In this document: piece by piece, positions 49,512 through 58,071 of the stretch
Position numbering within the stretch: the first letter of the stretch is position 1
Layout of the letters: each line of letters opens with the position of its first letter
Assembly (NCBI RefSeq): GCF_033406955.1
Contig: NZ_CP137734.1
Location: forward strand, 5,766,001 to 5,830,000
DNA length: 64,000 nt
Source of the DNA: Streptomyces violaceoruber
GTDB taxonomy: Bacteria > Actinomycetota > Actinomycetes > Streptomycetales > Streptomycetaceae
Reading direction: 5' to 3'
Notes under the pieces: model-generated
The model's database searches: none
Seen by the model: only the letters and a program-made list of their open reading frames with translations
Told to the model about the DNA's origin: nothing
Position numbers and translations under genes: made by a program

Positions 49512-51440
49512 TCACCCCACCTCGGCCACAGCCTCCGCGAACTGCGCCTTGTACAACCGCGCGTACGCGCCGTCCGCGGTCAGCAGCTCCGTATGCGCCC
49601 CCTGCTCCACGATCGCCCCGTCCTCCATCACCAGAATCGTGTCCGCGTCCCGGATCGTCGACAGCCGGTGCGCGATCACGAACGACGTCCGCCCGTGCGC
49701 GAGCTTCGCCATCGCCTTCTGGATCAGCACCTCGGTGCGCGTGTCCACGGACGACGTCGCCTCGTCGAGGACCAGGATCACCGGGTCGGACAGGAACGCC
49801 CGCGCGATGGTGATCAGCTGCTTCTCACCCGCGCTCACCCCCGTGCCCTCGTCATCGATCACCGTGTCGTAGCCGTCCGGCAGCGTCCGTACGAACCGGT
49901 CGGCGTGCGCGGCCCGCGCGGCCTCCTCGATCTCCCCGCGGGTGACCTCCCGCGAGGCGCCATACGCGATGTTCTCCGCGATGGTGCCGCCGAACAGCCA
50001 GGTGTCCTGGAGCACCATGCCGATGCCGGCCCGCAGCTCGTCCCGGGACATCTTCGCTATGTCGACGCCGTCCAGGGTGATCCGCCCGCCGGAGACCTCG
50101 TAGAACCGCATCAGCAGGTTGACCAGGGTCGTCTTGCCCGCGCCCGTCGGGCCGACGATGGCGACCGTGTGGCCGGGCTCCACCTTCAGCGACAGGTCCT
50201 CGATCAGCGGCTTCTCCGGGTCGTAGCGGAAGGAGACGTGCTCCAGTTCCACCCGCCCGCGCAGGTCCTCGGGCCGGGCGCCCGGGATCGGGTCGGCCGA
50301 CTGCTCCTCGGCGTCGAGGAGTTCGAACACCCGCTCCGCCGACGCCACGCCCGACTGCACCAGGTTCGCCATCGACGCGACCTGCGTCAGCGGCATCGAG
50401 AACTGCCGGGAGTACTGGATGAAGGCCTGCACGTCGCCGATGGACAGCTGGCCCGAGGCCACCCGCAGCCCGCCGACCACCGCGACCAGCACGTAGTTCA
50501 GGTTGGACACGCACATCATCAGCGGCTGCATGATGCCGCTGTTGAACTGCGCCTTGAACCCGGCCTCGTACAGCGCGTCGTTCTGCTCGGCGAACTGCTT
50601 CGCCGACTCCTCCTGGCGCCCGAACACCTTCACCAGCGCGTGCCCGGTGTACATCTCCTCGATGTGCGCGTTCAGCTGCCCCGTCGAGCGCCACTGCTGC
50701 ACGAACTGCGGCTGCGACCGCTTGCCCACCCGCGTGGCCACCACGAAGGACAGCGGCACGGTCACCAGGGCGACCAGCGCCAGGATCCAGGAGACGTAGA
50801 ACATCATCGCGAGCACGCCGATGATGGTGAGCAGCGAGTTGATGAGCTGGCCCATCGACTGCTGGAGCGTCTGCCCGATGTTGTCGATGTCGTTGGTGGC
50901 GCGGCTGAGCACCTCGCCCCGCTGGCGCTTGTCGAAGTAGGACAGCGGCAGCCGGGACAGCTTGGTCTGGACGTCCTCGCGCAGCCGGAACATCGTCCGG
51001 TTCACCGCCCGGTTCACCAGGCGGGTGGCCACCGCCATCAGCAGACCGGCCACCGCGAACGTCGCCAGCGCGAGCAGCAGCACCTCGCCCACCGCGCCGA
51101 AGTCGATGCCCTGCCCCGGGACGAAGTCCGTGCTGCGGAGCATGTCGGCGACGTTGCCGTCACCGTGCTCGCGCATGGTGGCCAGAACCTGCTCCTTCGT
51201 GGCCCCGGACGGCATGTCCCGCCCGACGATCCCCGCGAAGACCAGGTCGGTGGCCCGGCCGAGGATCTTCGGCCCGACCACGTTGAGACCGACGCTGACG
51301 ACGACGCACGCCAGCAGCGTGAACAGCGTCGCCCGCTCCGGGCGGAACTGGGAGACGAGCCGTTTGCTCGACCCCTTGAAGTCCATCGATCGCTGGTCGG
51401 GGCCGCCCCCGGCCATCATGCGACCCGCAGGCCCGGCCAT
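49512..51440 (-). CDS. ABC exporter, fused membrane and ATPase domains (subunit B)
   Basis: 642 residues. Six membrane helices span about 35-345, with an extra roughly 55-residue external loop around 70-125 (VGRDMPSGATKEQVLATMRE). The ATPase domain has Walker A GPTGAGKTTLVN, a divergent signature VSAGEKQ in place of LSGGQ, and a complete Walker B with catalytic Glu, VILVLDEATSSVD. With the gene before it, this makes a heterodimeric multidrug/lipid-type exporter in which one ATP site is degenerate. The start overlaps the upstream stop by one base (TGATG), so the subunits are translationally coupled. Confidence 0.9.
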   Translation of the reverse strand: MAGPAGRMMAGGGPDQRSMDFKGSSKRLVSQFRPERATLFTLLACVVVSVGLNVVGPKILGRATDLVFAGIVGRDMPSGATKEQVLATMREHGDGNVADMLRSTDFVPGQGIDFGAVGEVLLLALATFAVAGLLMAVATRLVNRAVNRTMFRLREDVQTKLSRLPLSYFDKRQRGEVLSRATNDIDNIGQTLQQSMGQLINSLLTIIGVLAMMFYVSWILALVALVTVPLSFVVATRVGKRSQPQFVQQWRSTGQLNAHIEEMYTGHALVKVFGRQEESAKQFAEQNDALYEAGFKAQFNSGIMQPLMMCVSNLNYVLVAVVGGLRVASGQLSIGDVQAFIQYSRQFSMPLTQVASMANLVQSGVASAERVFELLDAEEQSADPIPGARPEDLRGRVELEHVSFRYDPEKPLIEDLSLKVEPGHTVAIVGPTGAGKTTLVNLLMRFYEVSGGRITLDGVDIAKMSRDELRAGIGMVLQDTWLFGGTIAENIAYGASREVTRGEIEEAARAAHADRFVRTLPDGYDTVIDDEGTGVSAGEKQLITIARAFLSDPVILVLDEATSSVDTRTEVLIQKAMAKLAHGRTSFVIAHRLSTIRDADTILVMEDGAIVEQGAHTELLTADGAYARLYKAQFAEAVAEVG

Positions 51441-53173
51441 CAGGCAGCCTCCGCTTCCGTCAGCTGGGAGAGCACGATCTCCCGGTAGGTCTCGTTGTCC
51501 GCCATCAGCTCGTGGTGCCGGCCCACGCCGACCACCCGCCCCTCGTCCAGCACGACGATCCGGTCCGCGTCCCGGATGGTCGCCACCCGCTGCGCCACGA
51601 TGACCACGGTCGCCTCGGCGGTCTCCTGGGCCAGCTCGGCCCGCAGCGCCGCGTCGGTGGCGTAGTCGAGGGCGGAGAAGGAGTCGTCGAAGAGGTAGAT
51701 CTCCGGGCGCTGGACCAGCGTCCGCGCGATCGCGAGGCGCTGGCGCTGACCGCCCGACACATTGGTGCCGCCCTGCGCGATCGGCGCGTCGAGCCCGCCC
51801 TCCAGCTCGGAGACGAACTCCTTGGCCTGCGCCACCGCCAGCGCGTGCCAGAGCTCCTCGTCCGTCGCGTCCGGATTGCCGTAGCGCAGATTGGTCGCGA
51901 CGGTTCCGGCGAAGAGGTACGGCTTCTGCGGCACCAGGCTCACCACCTTGGCCAGCGTCTTCGGGTCGACGGTGCGCACGTCCACGCCGTTGACCAGGAC
52001 CTCCCCGTCGGTGGCGTCGAAGAGCCGGGGGACCAGGCCCAGCAGCGTCGACTTGCCGCTGCCGGTCGAGCCGATGACGGCGGTCGTCTCGCCCGGCCTG
52101 GCCACCAGGTCGATGTGCCTGAGCACCGGCTCCTCGGCACCCGGGTAGCGGAAGCCCGCCTCCCGGATCTCCAGGTGCCCGTGCCGGCGCAGCTCGGTGA
52201 CCGGCGCCACCGGCGGCACCACGCTGCTCTCGGTCTCCAGGACCTCCTGGATGCGCTCGGCGCACACCTCCGCGCGCGGCACCATCATGAACATGAAGGT
52301 GGCCATCATCACGGACATGACGATCTGCATCAGGTAGGCGAGGAACGCCGTCAGGTCGCCGATCTGCATCCCGCCGCTGTCGATCCGGTGGGCGCCGAAC
52401 CACACCACCGCGATCGACGACAGGTTCACCACCGTCATGACCACCGGGAACATCAGCGCCAGCAGGTTGCCGGTGCCGAGGGCCACCTCGGTCAGCTCGG
52501 TGTTGGCCTTCCGGAAGCGCTGCTGCTCGTACTCGTCGCGCACGAAGGCGCGGATGACGCGGTTGCCGGTGATCTGCTCGCGCAGCACCCGGTTCACCGT
52601 GTCCAGGCGCACCTGCATCTTCCGGAACAGCGGGCGCAGCTTGCGCACGATCAGCGTGACGCAGATCGCCAGCACCGGCACGACCCCGAGCAGCACCCCG
52701 GACAGCGGCACGTCCAGCCCGAGCGCCATCACGATGCCGCCCACGCACATGATGGGCGCCGACACCATCAGCGTGAACGTCATCAGGGCCAGCATCTGGA
52801 CCTGCTGCACGTCGTTGGTGGTCCGGGTGATCAGCGAGGGCGCGCCGAAGTGGCCCACCTCGCGCGCCGAGAAGGACTGCACCCGGTCGAAGACGGCACC
52901 CCGCACGTCCCGGCCGAGGGCGGCCGCGGTGCGCGCGCCGTAGAAGACGGCACCGATGTTGCAGACCACCTGGGCCAGCGAGATGCCGATCATCAGGGCG
53001 CCGTAGCTCAGGATGTAGCCCGAGTCACCCTTCACGACGCCTTCGTCGATGATGTGCGCGTTCAGGGTGGGCAGGTACAGGGAGGCACAGGTCTGCAGGA
53101 ACTGCAGCGCCACCAGCAGGGCGATGGGTTTCTTGTAGGGCCTGAGATAGGTCCGCAGTAGTCGTATGAGCAC
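51440..53173 (-). CDS. ABC exporter, fused membrane and ATPase domains (subunit A)
   Basis: 577 residues from the chosen GTG (VLIRLLRTYLRPYKKPIALL). Six membrane helices, then an ATPase domain with Walker A GSTGSGKSTLLG, a canonical signature NVSGGQRQRLAIARTL, and a Walker B reading YLFDDSFSALD in which the catalytic Glu is replaced by Asp. Together with the partner's altered signature, this gives one consensus and one degenerate ATP site, the hallmark of asymmetric heterodimeric exporters. An in-frame GTG at 53239 would add 22 hydrophilic residues and has no better ribosome site. The substrate is unknown. Confidence 0.88.
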   Translation of the reverse strand: MLIRLLRTYLRPYKKPIALLVALQFLQTCASLYLPTLNAHIIDEGVVKGDSGYILSYGALMIGISLAQVVCNIGAVFYGARTAAALGRDVRGAVFDRVQSFSAREVGHFGAPSLITRTTNDVQQVQMLALMTFTLMVSAPIMCVGGIVMALGLDVPLSGVLLGVVPVLAICVTLIVRKLRPLFRKMQVRLDTVNRVLREQITGNRVIRAFVRDEYEQQRFRKANTELTEVALGTGNLLALMFPVVMTVVNLSSIAVVWFGAHRIDSGGMQIGDLTAFLAYLMQIVMSVMMATFMFMMVPRAEVCAERIQEVLETESSVVPPVAPVTELRRHGHLEIREAGFRYPGAEEPVLRHIDLVARPGETTAVIGSTGSGKSTLLGLVPRLFDATDGEVLVNGVDVRTVDPKTLAKVVSLVPQKPYLFAGTVATNLRYGNPDATDEELWHALAVAQAKEFVSELEGGLDAPIAQGGTNVSGGQRQRLAIARTLVQRPEIYLFDDSFSALDYATDAALRAELAQETAEATVVIVAQRVATIRDADRIVVLDEGRVVGVGRHHELMADNETYREIVLSQLTEAEAA

Positions 53174-53312
53174 ACTGAGTCTCTCGGAGTCGGCGACAGG
53201 GGCCGCGGTTGGTTGCCCCTGGCCCCTATCGTCGGACACTCCACCCGCGTTACCTCAACCGATTAACCCAAGAGCGCGGCAAATTCCGGCCTACGAGCGG
53301 TCAGCCCCGGCG

Positions 53313-54761
53313 TCAGAGCGCGCCCGGGTGCGTCTGCTCGCGCACCGACACGTACTGCTGGCGCACCGCCTGCCCCACCGCCAGCTCCGCGCCCGGCTCC
53401 AGCACCTGCGCCACCGCGCCCTGCCAGACCGGGGGAGTGCGCGGGTCCAGCGTGCCCTGGGAGACACCCAGCGCCCAGGCCGCCTGCCGGGCCGAGCCGA
53501 TCGCCGCGTAGTCCGCGGGCTGCGGCACGACGACCTGCGTCCCGAACAGCGCGGGCGCCGCCGCCTGCACGGCCGGCAGCTCGGCCGCCGCACCCAGCAG
53601 GAACACCCGCCGTACGTCCACGCCCCGGCCGCGCAGCACGTCCAGGGCGTCGGCGAGACCGCACAGCATCCCCTCGAACGCGGCCCGCGCCAGGTGCTCC
53701 GGCCGCATCGACTCGCGCCGCAGGCCGGCCAGGGTCCCGGCGGTGTGTGGCAGGTTCGGCGTCCGCTCGCCCTCCAGGTAGGGGAGCAGCACCAGCCCGT
53801 GCGATCCGGGCGTCGACTTCATCGCCAGCTCGGACAGGCTCTCCAGGTCCGGCATCCCGAGCAGCTCGGCGGTGCCGCGCAGCGCCCGCACGGCGTTCAG
53901 GGTGGTGACGACCGGAAGGTGCATGCCGGTGGCGTCGGCGAGGGAGGTGATCATGCCGTACTGGTCGACGAGCGCCTCAGGGTGCACGGCCATCACGGAC
54001 CCGGACGCGCCCAGCGACACCACCGCGTCGCCCAGCCCGATCCCGAGCCCGAAGGCGGCCGCCTGGGTCTCACCGGTTCCGGCGGAGATCAGCAGCCCCT
54101 CCGGCGTCGTACCGGCCGCGTCGGCCGGGCCGATCACCTCCGGCAGGATCGCCTGGTGCCCGAGCGCCAGCTCGACCAGATCGGGCCGGTAACCGCCGGT
54201 CGCCGCCGACCAGTACCCGGTGCCCGACGCCCCGCCCCGGTCGGTGGTCCGCCGGACCGGCCGCCCGAGCAGCTGCCACACCAGCCAGTCGTGGGCCTGG
54301 AGCAGTACGGCGGTCCGCGCGGCGGCCTCCGGCTCGCTCCGCGCCAGCCAGCGCAGCTTCGTCACCGGCTGCCCGGTCTGCGGCACCGAACCCACCGCCT
54401 GCGCCCACGCCTCACGCCCGCCGAGCGCGTCGATCAGGTCGGCCGCCGCGACCTGGGAGCGCTTGTCGCCGCCGACCATGGCCGGGCGCACGGTGTTGCC
54501 CTGTGCGTCCAGCGGCACGACCGAGTTGGCCTGCGCCGACACGCCGATGGCCTGCACGCCCTCGAGGAGCCCGCCGCCGGCCGCCTCCCCGAGGGACAGC
54601 AGCCAGGCCTGCGGATCGACGTCCGCGGGCCGGCCTCCGCCCTCGGGGCTCTCCAGCGGGTGCGGTGCGTAGCCCTGGCGCAGCACGGCACCCGTGTCCG
54701 AATCGCAGACGACGATACGAGTGAAATCGGGCGAACTGTCCAACCCGGCGACTATCCCCAT
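53313..54761 (-). CDS. FGGY-family carbohydrate kinase, xylulokinase-like
   Basis: 482 residues. The N-terminal ATPase fold starts GIVAGLDSSPDFTRIVVCDS. Further FGGY-type blocks are QAIGVSAQANSVVPLD, LLQAHDWLVWQLLGRP, the adenosine-binding VSLGASGSVMAVHP, and FLLGAAAELPAVQAAAPALF near the C-terminus. The domain order matches xylulokinases, which phosphorylate D-xylulose after xylose isomerase. No xylose isomerase or transporter is adjacent, so the exact sugar is not certain. Confidence 0.82.
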   Translation of the reverse strand: MGIVAGLDSSPDFTRIVVCDSDTGAVLRQGYAPHPLESPEGGGRPADVDPQAWLLSLGEAAGGGLLEGVQAIGVSAQANSVVPLDAQGNTVRPAMVGGDKRSQVAAADLIDALGGREAWAQAVGSVPQTGQPVTKLRWLARSEPEAAARTAVLLQAHDWLVWQLLGRPVRRTTDRGGASGTGYWSAATGGYRPDLVELALGHQAILPEVIGPADAAGTTPEGLLISAGTGETQAAAFGLGIGLGDAVVSLGASGSVMAVHPEALVDQYGMITSLADATGMHLPVVTTLNAVRALRGTAELLGMPDLESLSELAMKSTPGSHGLVLLPYLEGERTPNLPHTAGTLAGLRRESMRPEHLARAAFEGMLCGLADALDVLRGRGVDVRRVFLLGAAAELPAVQAAAPALFGTQVVVPQPADYAAIGSARQAAWALGVSQGTLDPRTPPVWQGAVAQVLEPGAELAVGQAVRQQYVSVREQTHPGAL

Positions 54762-54805
54762 ACCCGAAATTCTGCCGCACCGGCCGAGGTCCCCGTACCG
54801 GGACC

Positions 54806-55111
54806 TCAGGTGTTGCTGGTGCCCCAGTCGTCGGGACCGCTGCCGTTGCTGCCGCGTTCCCGCAGCGAGCGGACCCGGTGGGCCACCGAGTCGGGCATCC
54901 GGTCACCGACCTTGTCGCTCACCACGTGGTACGCCTTGTCGGCGAAGTGCCTGCCCTGCTGGGCGGCGGACTCCGCGGTGTTGCGCACGGCCGGGTTCTG
55001 CGCGACCTGCTGCGCGGACTTCCGCAACTGCTCGTAACGCTCCCGCCCGGCCTTCGTGCCGAGCACGTAACCCACCGCTAGTCCGACGACGAACGTGAGC
55101 CGGTATCGCAT
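54806..55111 (-). CDS. YtxH-like small membrane-associated protein
   Basis: 101 residues. The N-terminus RLTFVVGLAVGYVLGTKAG is one short membrane helix with the GYxLGTKAGRERYEQL pattern common to actinobacterial YtxH-domain proteins. A helical, Gln/Ala-rich region follows, with a variable hydrophilic tail. Family members are often stress-related; the function is unknown. The ATG at 55111 follows AAGGG; the in-frame ATG at 55132 is less likely. Confidence 0.75.
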   Translation of the reverse strand: MRYRLTFVVGLAVGYVLGTKAGRERYEQLRKSAQQVAQNPAVRNTAESAAQQGRHFADKAYHVVSDKVGDRMPDSVAHRVRSLRERGSNGSGPDDWGTSNT

Positions 55112-55260
55112 GGCGGCCACCCTTCCCTTCACTGGCTCCGGGGGTGCTGGCGAGTACCGATTGGCGGAGCACCCCCCTGCTTGCGCTAATGTATGTGTCG
55201 CAGCGAGCGCGCGCCCCCTGGCGAATACCCAGGCCGACGCGTTCGATGCGACACCGACAT

Positions 55261-55333
55261 TCCTCGGTAGCTCAATTGGCAGAGCAGCCGGCTGTTAACC
55301 GGCAGGTTACTGGTTCGAGTCCAGTCCGGGGAG
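55261..55333 (+). tRNA. tRNA-Asn (GUU)
   Basis: The full cloverleaf can be folded by hand: acceptor TCCTCGG/CCGGGGA with one G-U pair, D-stem GCTC/GAGC, anticodon stem GCCGG/CCGGC, loop CTGTTAA with anticodon GTT at 55352 minus 58 (55294-55296), T-stem ACTGG/CCAGT with loop TTCGAGT. Discriminator G; CCA is not encoded. Confidence 0.96.
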
Positions 55334-55338
55334 CTCGG

Positions 55339-55411
55339 TCCTCCGTAGCTCAATTGGCAGAGCAGCCGGCTGTTAACCGGCAGGTTACTGGTTCGAGTCC
55401 AGTCGGGGGAG
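55339..55411 (+). tRNA. tRNA-Asn (GUU), second tandem copy
   Basis: Only 5 bases (CTCGG) separate it from the first copy. The body is identical; the acceptor stem is TCCTCCG/CGGGGGA, where a G-C pair of the first copy is flipped to C-G with pairing kept. Anticodon GTT at 55372-55374. CCA is not encoded. Confidence 0.96.
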
Positions 55412-55422
55412 CACCGTGAACG

Positions 55423-55444
55423 AGGACCCTCCGGGGTCCTTTTT
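55423..55444 (+). terminator. Intrinsic terminator of the tRNA-Asn pair
   Basis: A 7-bp stem AGGACCC/GGGTCCT with loop TCCG is followed by TTTTT, 11 bases after the second tRNA-Asn. This is a clear rho-independent terminator. Confidence 0.9.
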
Positions 55445-55609
55445 CATGTGCCGCGAGACTGCCCTCGAGACCCGGGAACCACGCGGCACGCTGCGGAGTC
55501 CTCAAGGTCATGAAGGCAGCCGTGGAAGCCGACCATCCGAGGCAGGAGATCGTATGAGCGGCTATGCTGCGGCAGACGGCGCGCACACATGTACGCGACA
55601 CGCCGCTAT

Positions 55610-55683
55610 GGGGCGGTAGCTCAGCCGGTTAGAGCAGCGGACTCATAATCCGTCGGCCGTGGGTTCGAGTCCCACCCGCCCCA
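55610..55683 (+). tRNA. tRNA with CAU anticodon (Met elongator or Ile2)
   Basis: Acceptor GGGGCGG/CCGCCCC, D-stem GCTC/GAGC, anticodon stem GCGGA/TCCGT (one G-U), loop CTCATAA with anticodon CAT at 55644-55646, T-stem GTGGG/CCCAC with loop TTCGAGT, discriminator A. The first acceptor pair is G-C, so it is not the initiator. An elongator Met tRNA is most likely; an Ile2 tRNA whose anticodon is modified to lysidine cannot be excluded by eye. The 160 bases before it hold no gene I can support. Confidence 0.92.
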
Positions 55684-55893
55684 CTCGTGCGCCTTGCCGC
55701 AGGAACGTTCTCACCTGCGGTGCGGGCTGAAACCTCCTCGGTGGGAGAGTCCTCTCGCGGGGGCAAAGATCATCTGCTCGCTCGACGCGAGCCGCACCGT
55801 CGTCGTCCCGGTCCTGGTTCGGTCTCCAGCGCTGCCGCCTCGCCACCCGGCGTTGTACGGTTCCCCGCGGAGCCCTCTTGGTAGGGTCCGCCG
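55684..55893. other. Gene-free spacer 3' of the CAU tRNA
   Basis: I see no coding sequence, repeat of the tRNA 3' end, or terminator with a T run here. The base composition is slightly lower in GC than its surroundings. Transcription of the glyoxalase-like gene at 55894 probably begins in it. Confidence 0.4.
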
Positions 55894-56322
55894 ATGTCAT
55901 CGGTCAAGCAGTTCCAGGTCACCTTCGACTGCGCGGAACCTGAGCGCCTGGCTCGCTTCTGGTGCGAGGTGTTGGGGTACGTCGTTCCGCCGCCACCGGA
56001 GGGGTTCGCCACGTGGGACCAGTACCAGCGCTCGCGGCCGCCTGAGGAGCGGGACGCCTGGTTCGCCTGCGTCGACCCGTCAGGTGTGGGCCCGCGACTG
56101 TACTTCCAGCGCGTCCCCGAGGGAAAGGCGGCCAAGAACCGGGTGCACCTCGATGTGCGGGTCGGCACCGGACTTGTGGGGGAAGAGCGCCTCGCCGCGC
56201 TCGACGCCGAGCGCGCACGGCTGATGCCGCTCGGGGCGGTACACGTGCGAACGCTGTATGACGGCAACGACGCGTGCATCCCGATGCAGGACATCGAGGG
56301 CAACGAGTTCTGCATCGACTGA
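55894..56322 (+). CDS. VOC/glyoxalase-like domain protein
   Basis: 142 residues. FQVTFDCAEPERLARFWCEVLGY at the start and LYFQRVPEGKAAKNRVHLDV in the middle, with MQDIEGNEFCID at the end, are typical of the glyoxalase/bleomycin-resistance (VOC) fold used as small enzymes or binding proteins. The candidate metal ligands are the His in VHLDV and the Glu in GNEFC. It is a stand-alone gene in the region after the tRNAs. Substrate unknown. Confidence 0.83.
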   Translation: MSSVKQFQVTFDCAEPERLARFWCEVLGYVVPPPPEGFATWDQYQRSRPPEERDAWFACVDPSGVGPRLYFQRVPEGKAAKNRVHLDVRVGTGLVGEERLAALDAERARLMPLGAVHVRTLYDGNDACIPMQDIEGNEFCID

Positions 56323-56471
56323 GCATGCTCCGGTGCCGCCGTTCGCGCCCCGGAGCGGCGGCGCGCCTGAGGCCGGGGGGTCGATGCCTTCGGACTCCTC
56401 CCGCACCGAAGCCATCGACCACGGCGCCCGTATCGGTATCGACGTCGACCCACGACCCGGCCGCGCCCGTC

Positions 56472-56924
56472 TCACTTCCGGCCGTGGGAGTTCTCGTGGG
56501 TGGCAGTCGCCTCCGGTGCGTGTGGCACGACCACGATCTGTACATCGTCCTCGTAGATGACCCGTCCAGGGTCCGCGGAACGCAGAGCCCGACAGGCGAC
56601 GCCGTGAGAGGACAGGATCTCCAGGTAGCCGGAGACGCGAGCGAGGAGATGAGTGGCTGACGGCTTGAACCATGCCGCCGCGCCGGGGTTGATCTCGTCG
56701 TCGTACACGTGGGGGTCGACGGTCGAGGGATCGGTGTACGCGGCGTCGTACCAACGGTTGCCGCCGCGGCGGAAGGTCTCCTGCTCGTCCGAGAGCCTTC
56801 CCTCCCTCGCCAGATTGTTGACGAGCCCGAAAACGCCGGTGAAGTGGCCTCGGCTGTTCCGGTGAGGCGACTGGAACCGCACGTACTGGACTTCGCTGTC
56901 TCTGTCGCTGTCGGTCGTCCCCAT
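56472..56924 (-). CDS. Conserved hypothetical protein
   Basis: 150 residues, hydrophilic, no signal peptide or membrane helix. It is rich in charged and aromatic residues (VQYVRFQSPHRNSRGHFTGV, NRWYDAAYTDPSTVDP, and HVYDDEINPGAAAWFK); the end is ATATHENSHGRK. I do not recognise a fold, although similar short proteins occur in other Streptomyces. It converges with the glyoxalase-like gene and is divergent from the DUF2617 operon, with a palindrome CATCCATGGATG at 56987-56998 in the spacer. The start MGTTDSDRDSE at 56924 is the first good ATG. Confidence 0.62.
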   Translation of the reverse strand: MGTTDSDRDSEVQYVRFQSPHRNSRGHFTGVFGLVNNLAREGRLSDEQETFRRGGNRWYDAAYTDPSTVDPHVYDDEINPGAAAWFKPSATHLLARVSGYLEILSSHGVACRALRSADPGRVIYEDDVQIVVVPHAPEATATHENSHGRK

Positions 56925-57109
56925 CGGTGCATCCTGCCACTGCTCCGCTCGTGATCCCGTGCCTTCCTGTACGGGGCGCAAGTGCGCATCCATGGATGAA
57001 ACGCCCTTGTATGTGCGAACCCGGGACTGACGAGGGCCGCCTTCCGGCCACCGCTGACGCGTGTGTCATACTCGGCGCCGCTCGTAGCACTATCGGACCG
57101 GGGGGCCGC

Positions 57110-57628
57110 ATGCACGCCGTATCTCTGCAAGCTGCCTTCCTGGATACGGCCGCGGATCAGCTCTGTTTCTCCCTGGACCTGACCGAGCTGCCGGCGCTCG
57201 CCGAACGTGAGGTGTCCGTGGGAGGGCTCGCCGTGCGCCTGAGGCTGCTCGGCGCGTCCCACCAGGTCTTCGCGGGCCCGGTGCGGGAGACCGTGGCGTG
57301 CCTGCCCGAGGCGGTCAGGGGACTGCCGACGACGCTCACCCGGCAACCTGCGGGGTGGACGTACGACTTCAGCGCCGTCACGGAATGCCTGGACCCCGCG
57401 GAGTTCAGCGCCCGGGTCGCGGACGCCCTGAGCCGCGCCGACGAGGCGGAGCACAGCCTGAGCGGGGTCTTCCCCGGGTCTCCGGAAGCGGTGACGGCGG
57501 TCGTCGTAGAGGCCTGCGACGAGGGATTGGGCGGCGCAGACCGCCCGGGGCTGGCCTGGCGCACCTGGCACAGCTACCCGCAGGACGGGCACATCGTATC
57601 GACGCACAGCCGGCTGGAGGCTCGATGA
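57110..57628 (+). CDS. DUF2617-family protein
   Basis: 172 residues, cytosolic. It has an alternating beta pattern (DQLCFSLDLTELPALAEREV, VRLRLLGASHQVF) and a C-terminal block VTAVVVEACDEGLGGADRPG with LAWRTWHSYPQDGHIVSTHS that fits the DUF2617 family as I remember it. The role is unknown. The next gene start overlaps its stop (ATGA), and the same small operon then encodes a lipoprotein, a DUF350 membrane protein and a spermidine-synthase-like enzyme. The ATG at 57110 follows a G-rich site; an ORF extension to 56927 is not supported. Confidence 0.78.
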   Translation: MHAVSLQAAFLDTAADQLCFSLDLTELPALAEREVSVGGLAVRLRLLGASHQVFAGPVRETVACLPEAVRGLPTTLTRQPAGWTYDFSAVTECLDPAEFSARVADALSRADEAEHSLSGVFPGSPEAVTAVVVEACDEGLGGADRPGLAWRTWHSYPQDGHIVSTHSRLEAR

Positions 57629-58020
57629 ACAGCGCCCGAATCCTTCCCGGGGCGGTGGCGGCCGTGCTGGTCACCGTCCTGCTCTCCGCCTGCTCCAGCG
57701 ACGGGGAGGACGGCGTCCCGCGCGGCTGGATCGGCAAGACGTACTCCACCGGCGGGAGCGGGTGGCTCGACAAGGACAGCTCGCCGGCCAAGGTCGCCGA
57801 CGCGATCGACGACCACCGCGACGCCCTCGACCGGGCGTCCGGCGACGGCAAGGAGTTCCTGCGCTACGGCGACGACATGGTGACCGTCTCGCCGTACCGG
57901 AGCGGCAGCACGATCGAGATCGAGGACTACCGCAACGGCTACCGCCGGCATCACCAGCACCTCACCTACTGGCCCAACCCGAGCAGCTTCCGCGGCGGCG
58001 GCCCCGGCTCCGGCAAGTGA
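57625..58020 (+). CDS. DUF4247-type lipoprotein
   Basis: 131 residues. The signal peptide ends in the lipobox LLSAC (Cys at about 24), so the mature protein should be lipid-anchored outside the membrane. The remainder is WIGKTYSTGGSGWLDKDSSP, then an acidic helix and FLRYGDDMVTVSPYRSGSTI, with a Gly-rich end. This matches the DUF4247 family from memory. It is translationally coupled to the DUF2617 gene and followed by DUF350, suggesting a membrane-associated complex. Confidence 0.78.
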   Translation: MNSARILPGAVAAVLVTVLLSACSSDGEDGVPRGWIGKTYSTGGSGWLDKDSSPAKVADAIDDHRDALDRASGDGKEFLRYGDDMVTVSPYRSGSTIEIEDYRNGYRRHHQHLTYWPNPSSFRGGGPGSGK

Positions 58021-58071
58021 CGCCCGGCGCCCCTCCCCGCACCTGACGACGTCCTCCAGAAAGGCAACGCA

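Noticed and set aside
53174..53239. Longer start of ABC subunit A
   Set aside because: The extra 22 residues are hydrophilic, and the ribosome site would overlap its start codon. It remains possible but less likely.
55144..55419. Apparent small protein with repeated AQLAEQPAVNRQVTGSSPV
   Set aside because: It is a translation of the two tandem tRNA-Asn genes; the repeat is the tRNA sequence itself.
55684..57100. Possible integrated element downstream of the CAU tRNA
   Set aside because: No repeat of the tRNA 3' end, integrase or excisionase was found in or after this stretch, so the two small genes there are only accessory-looking.
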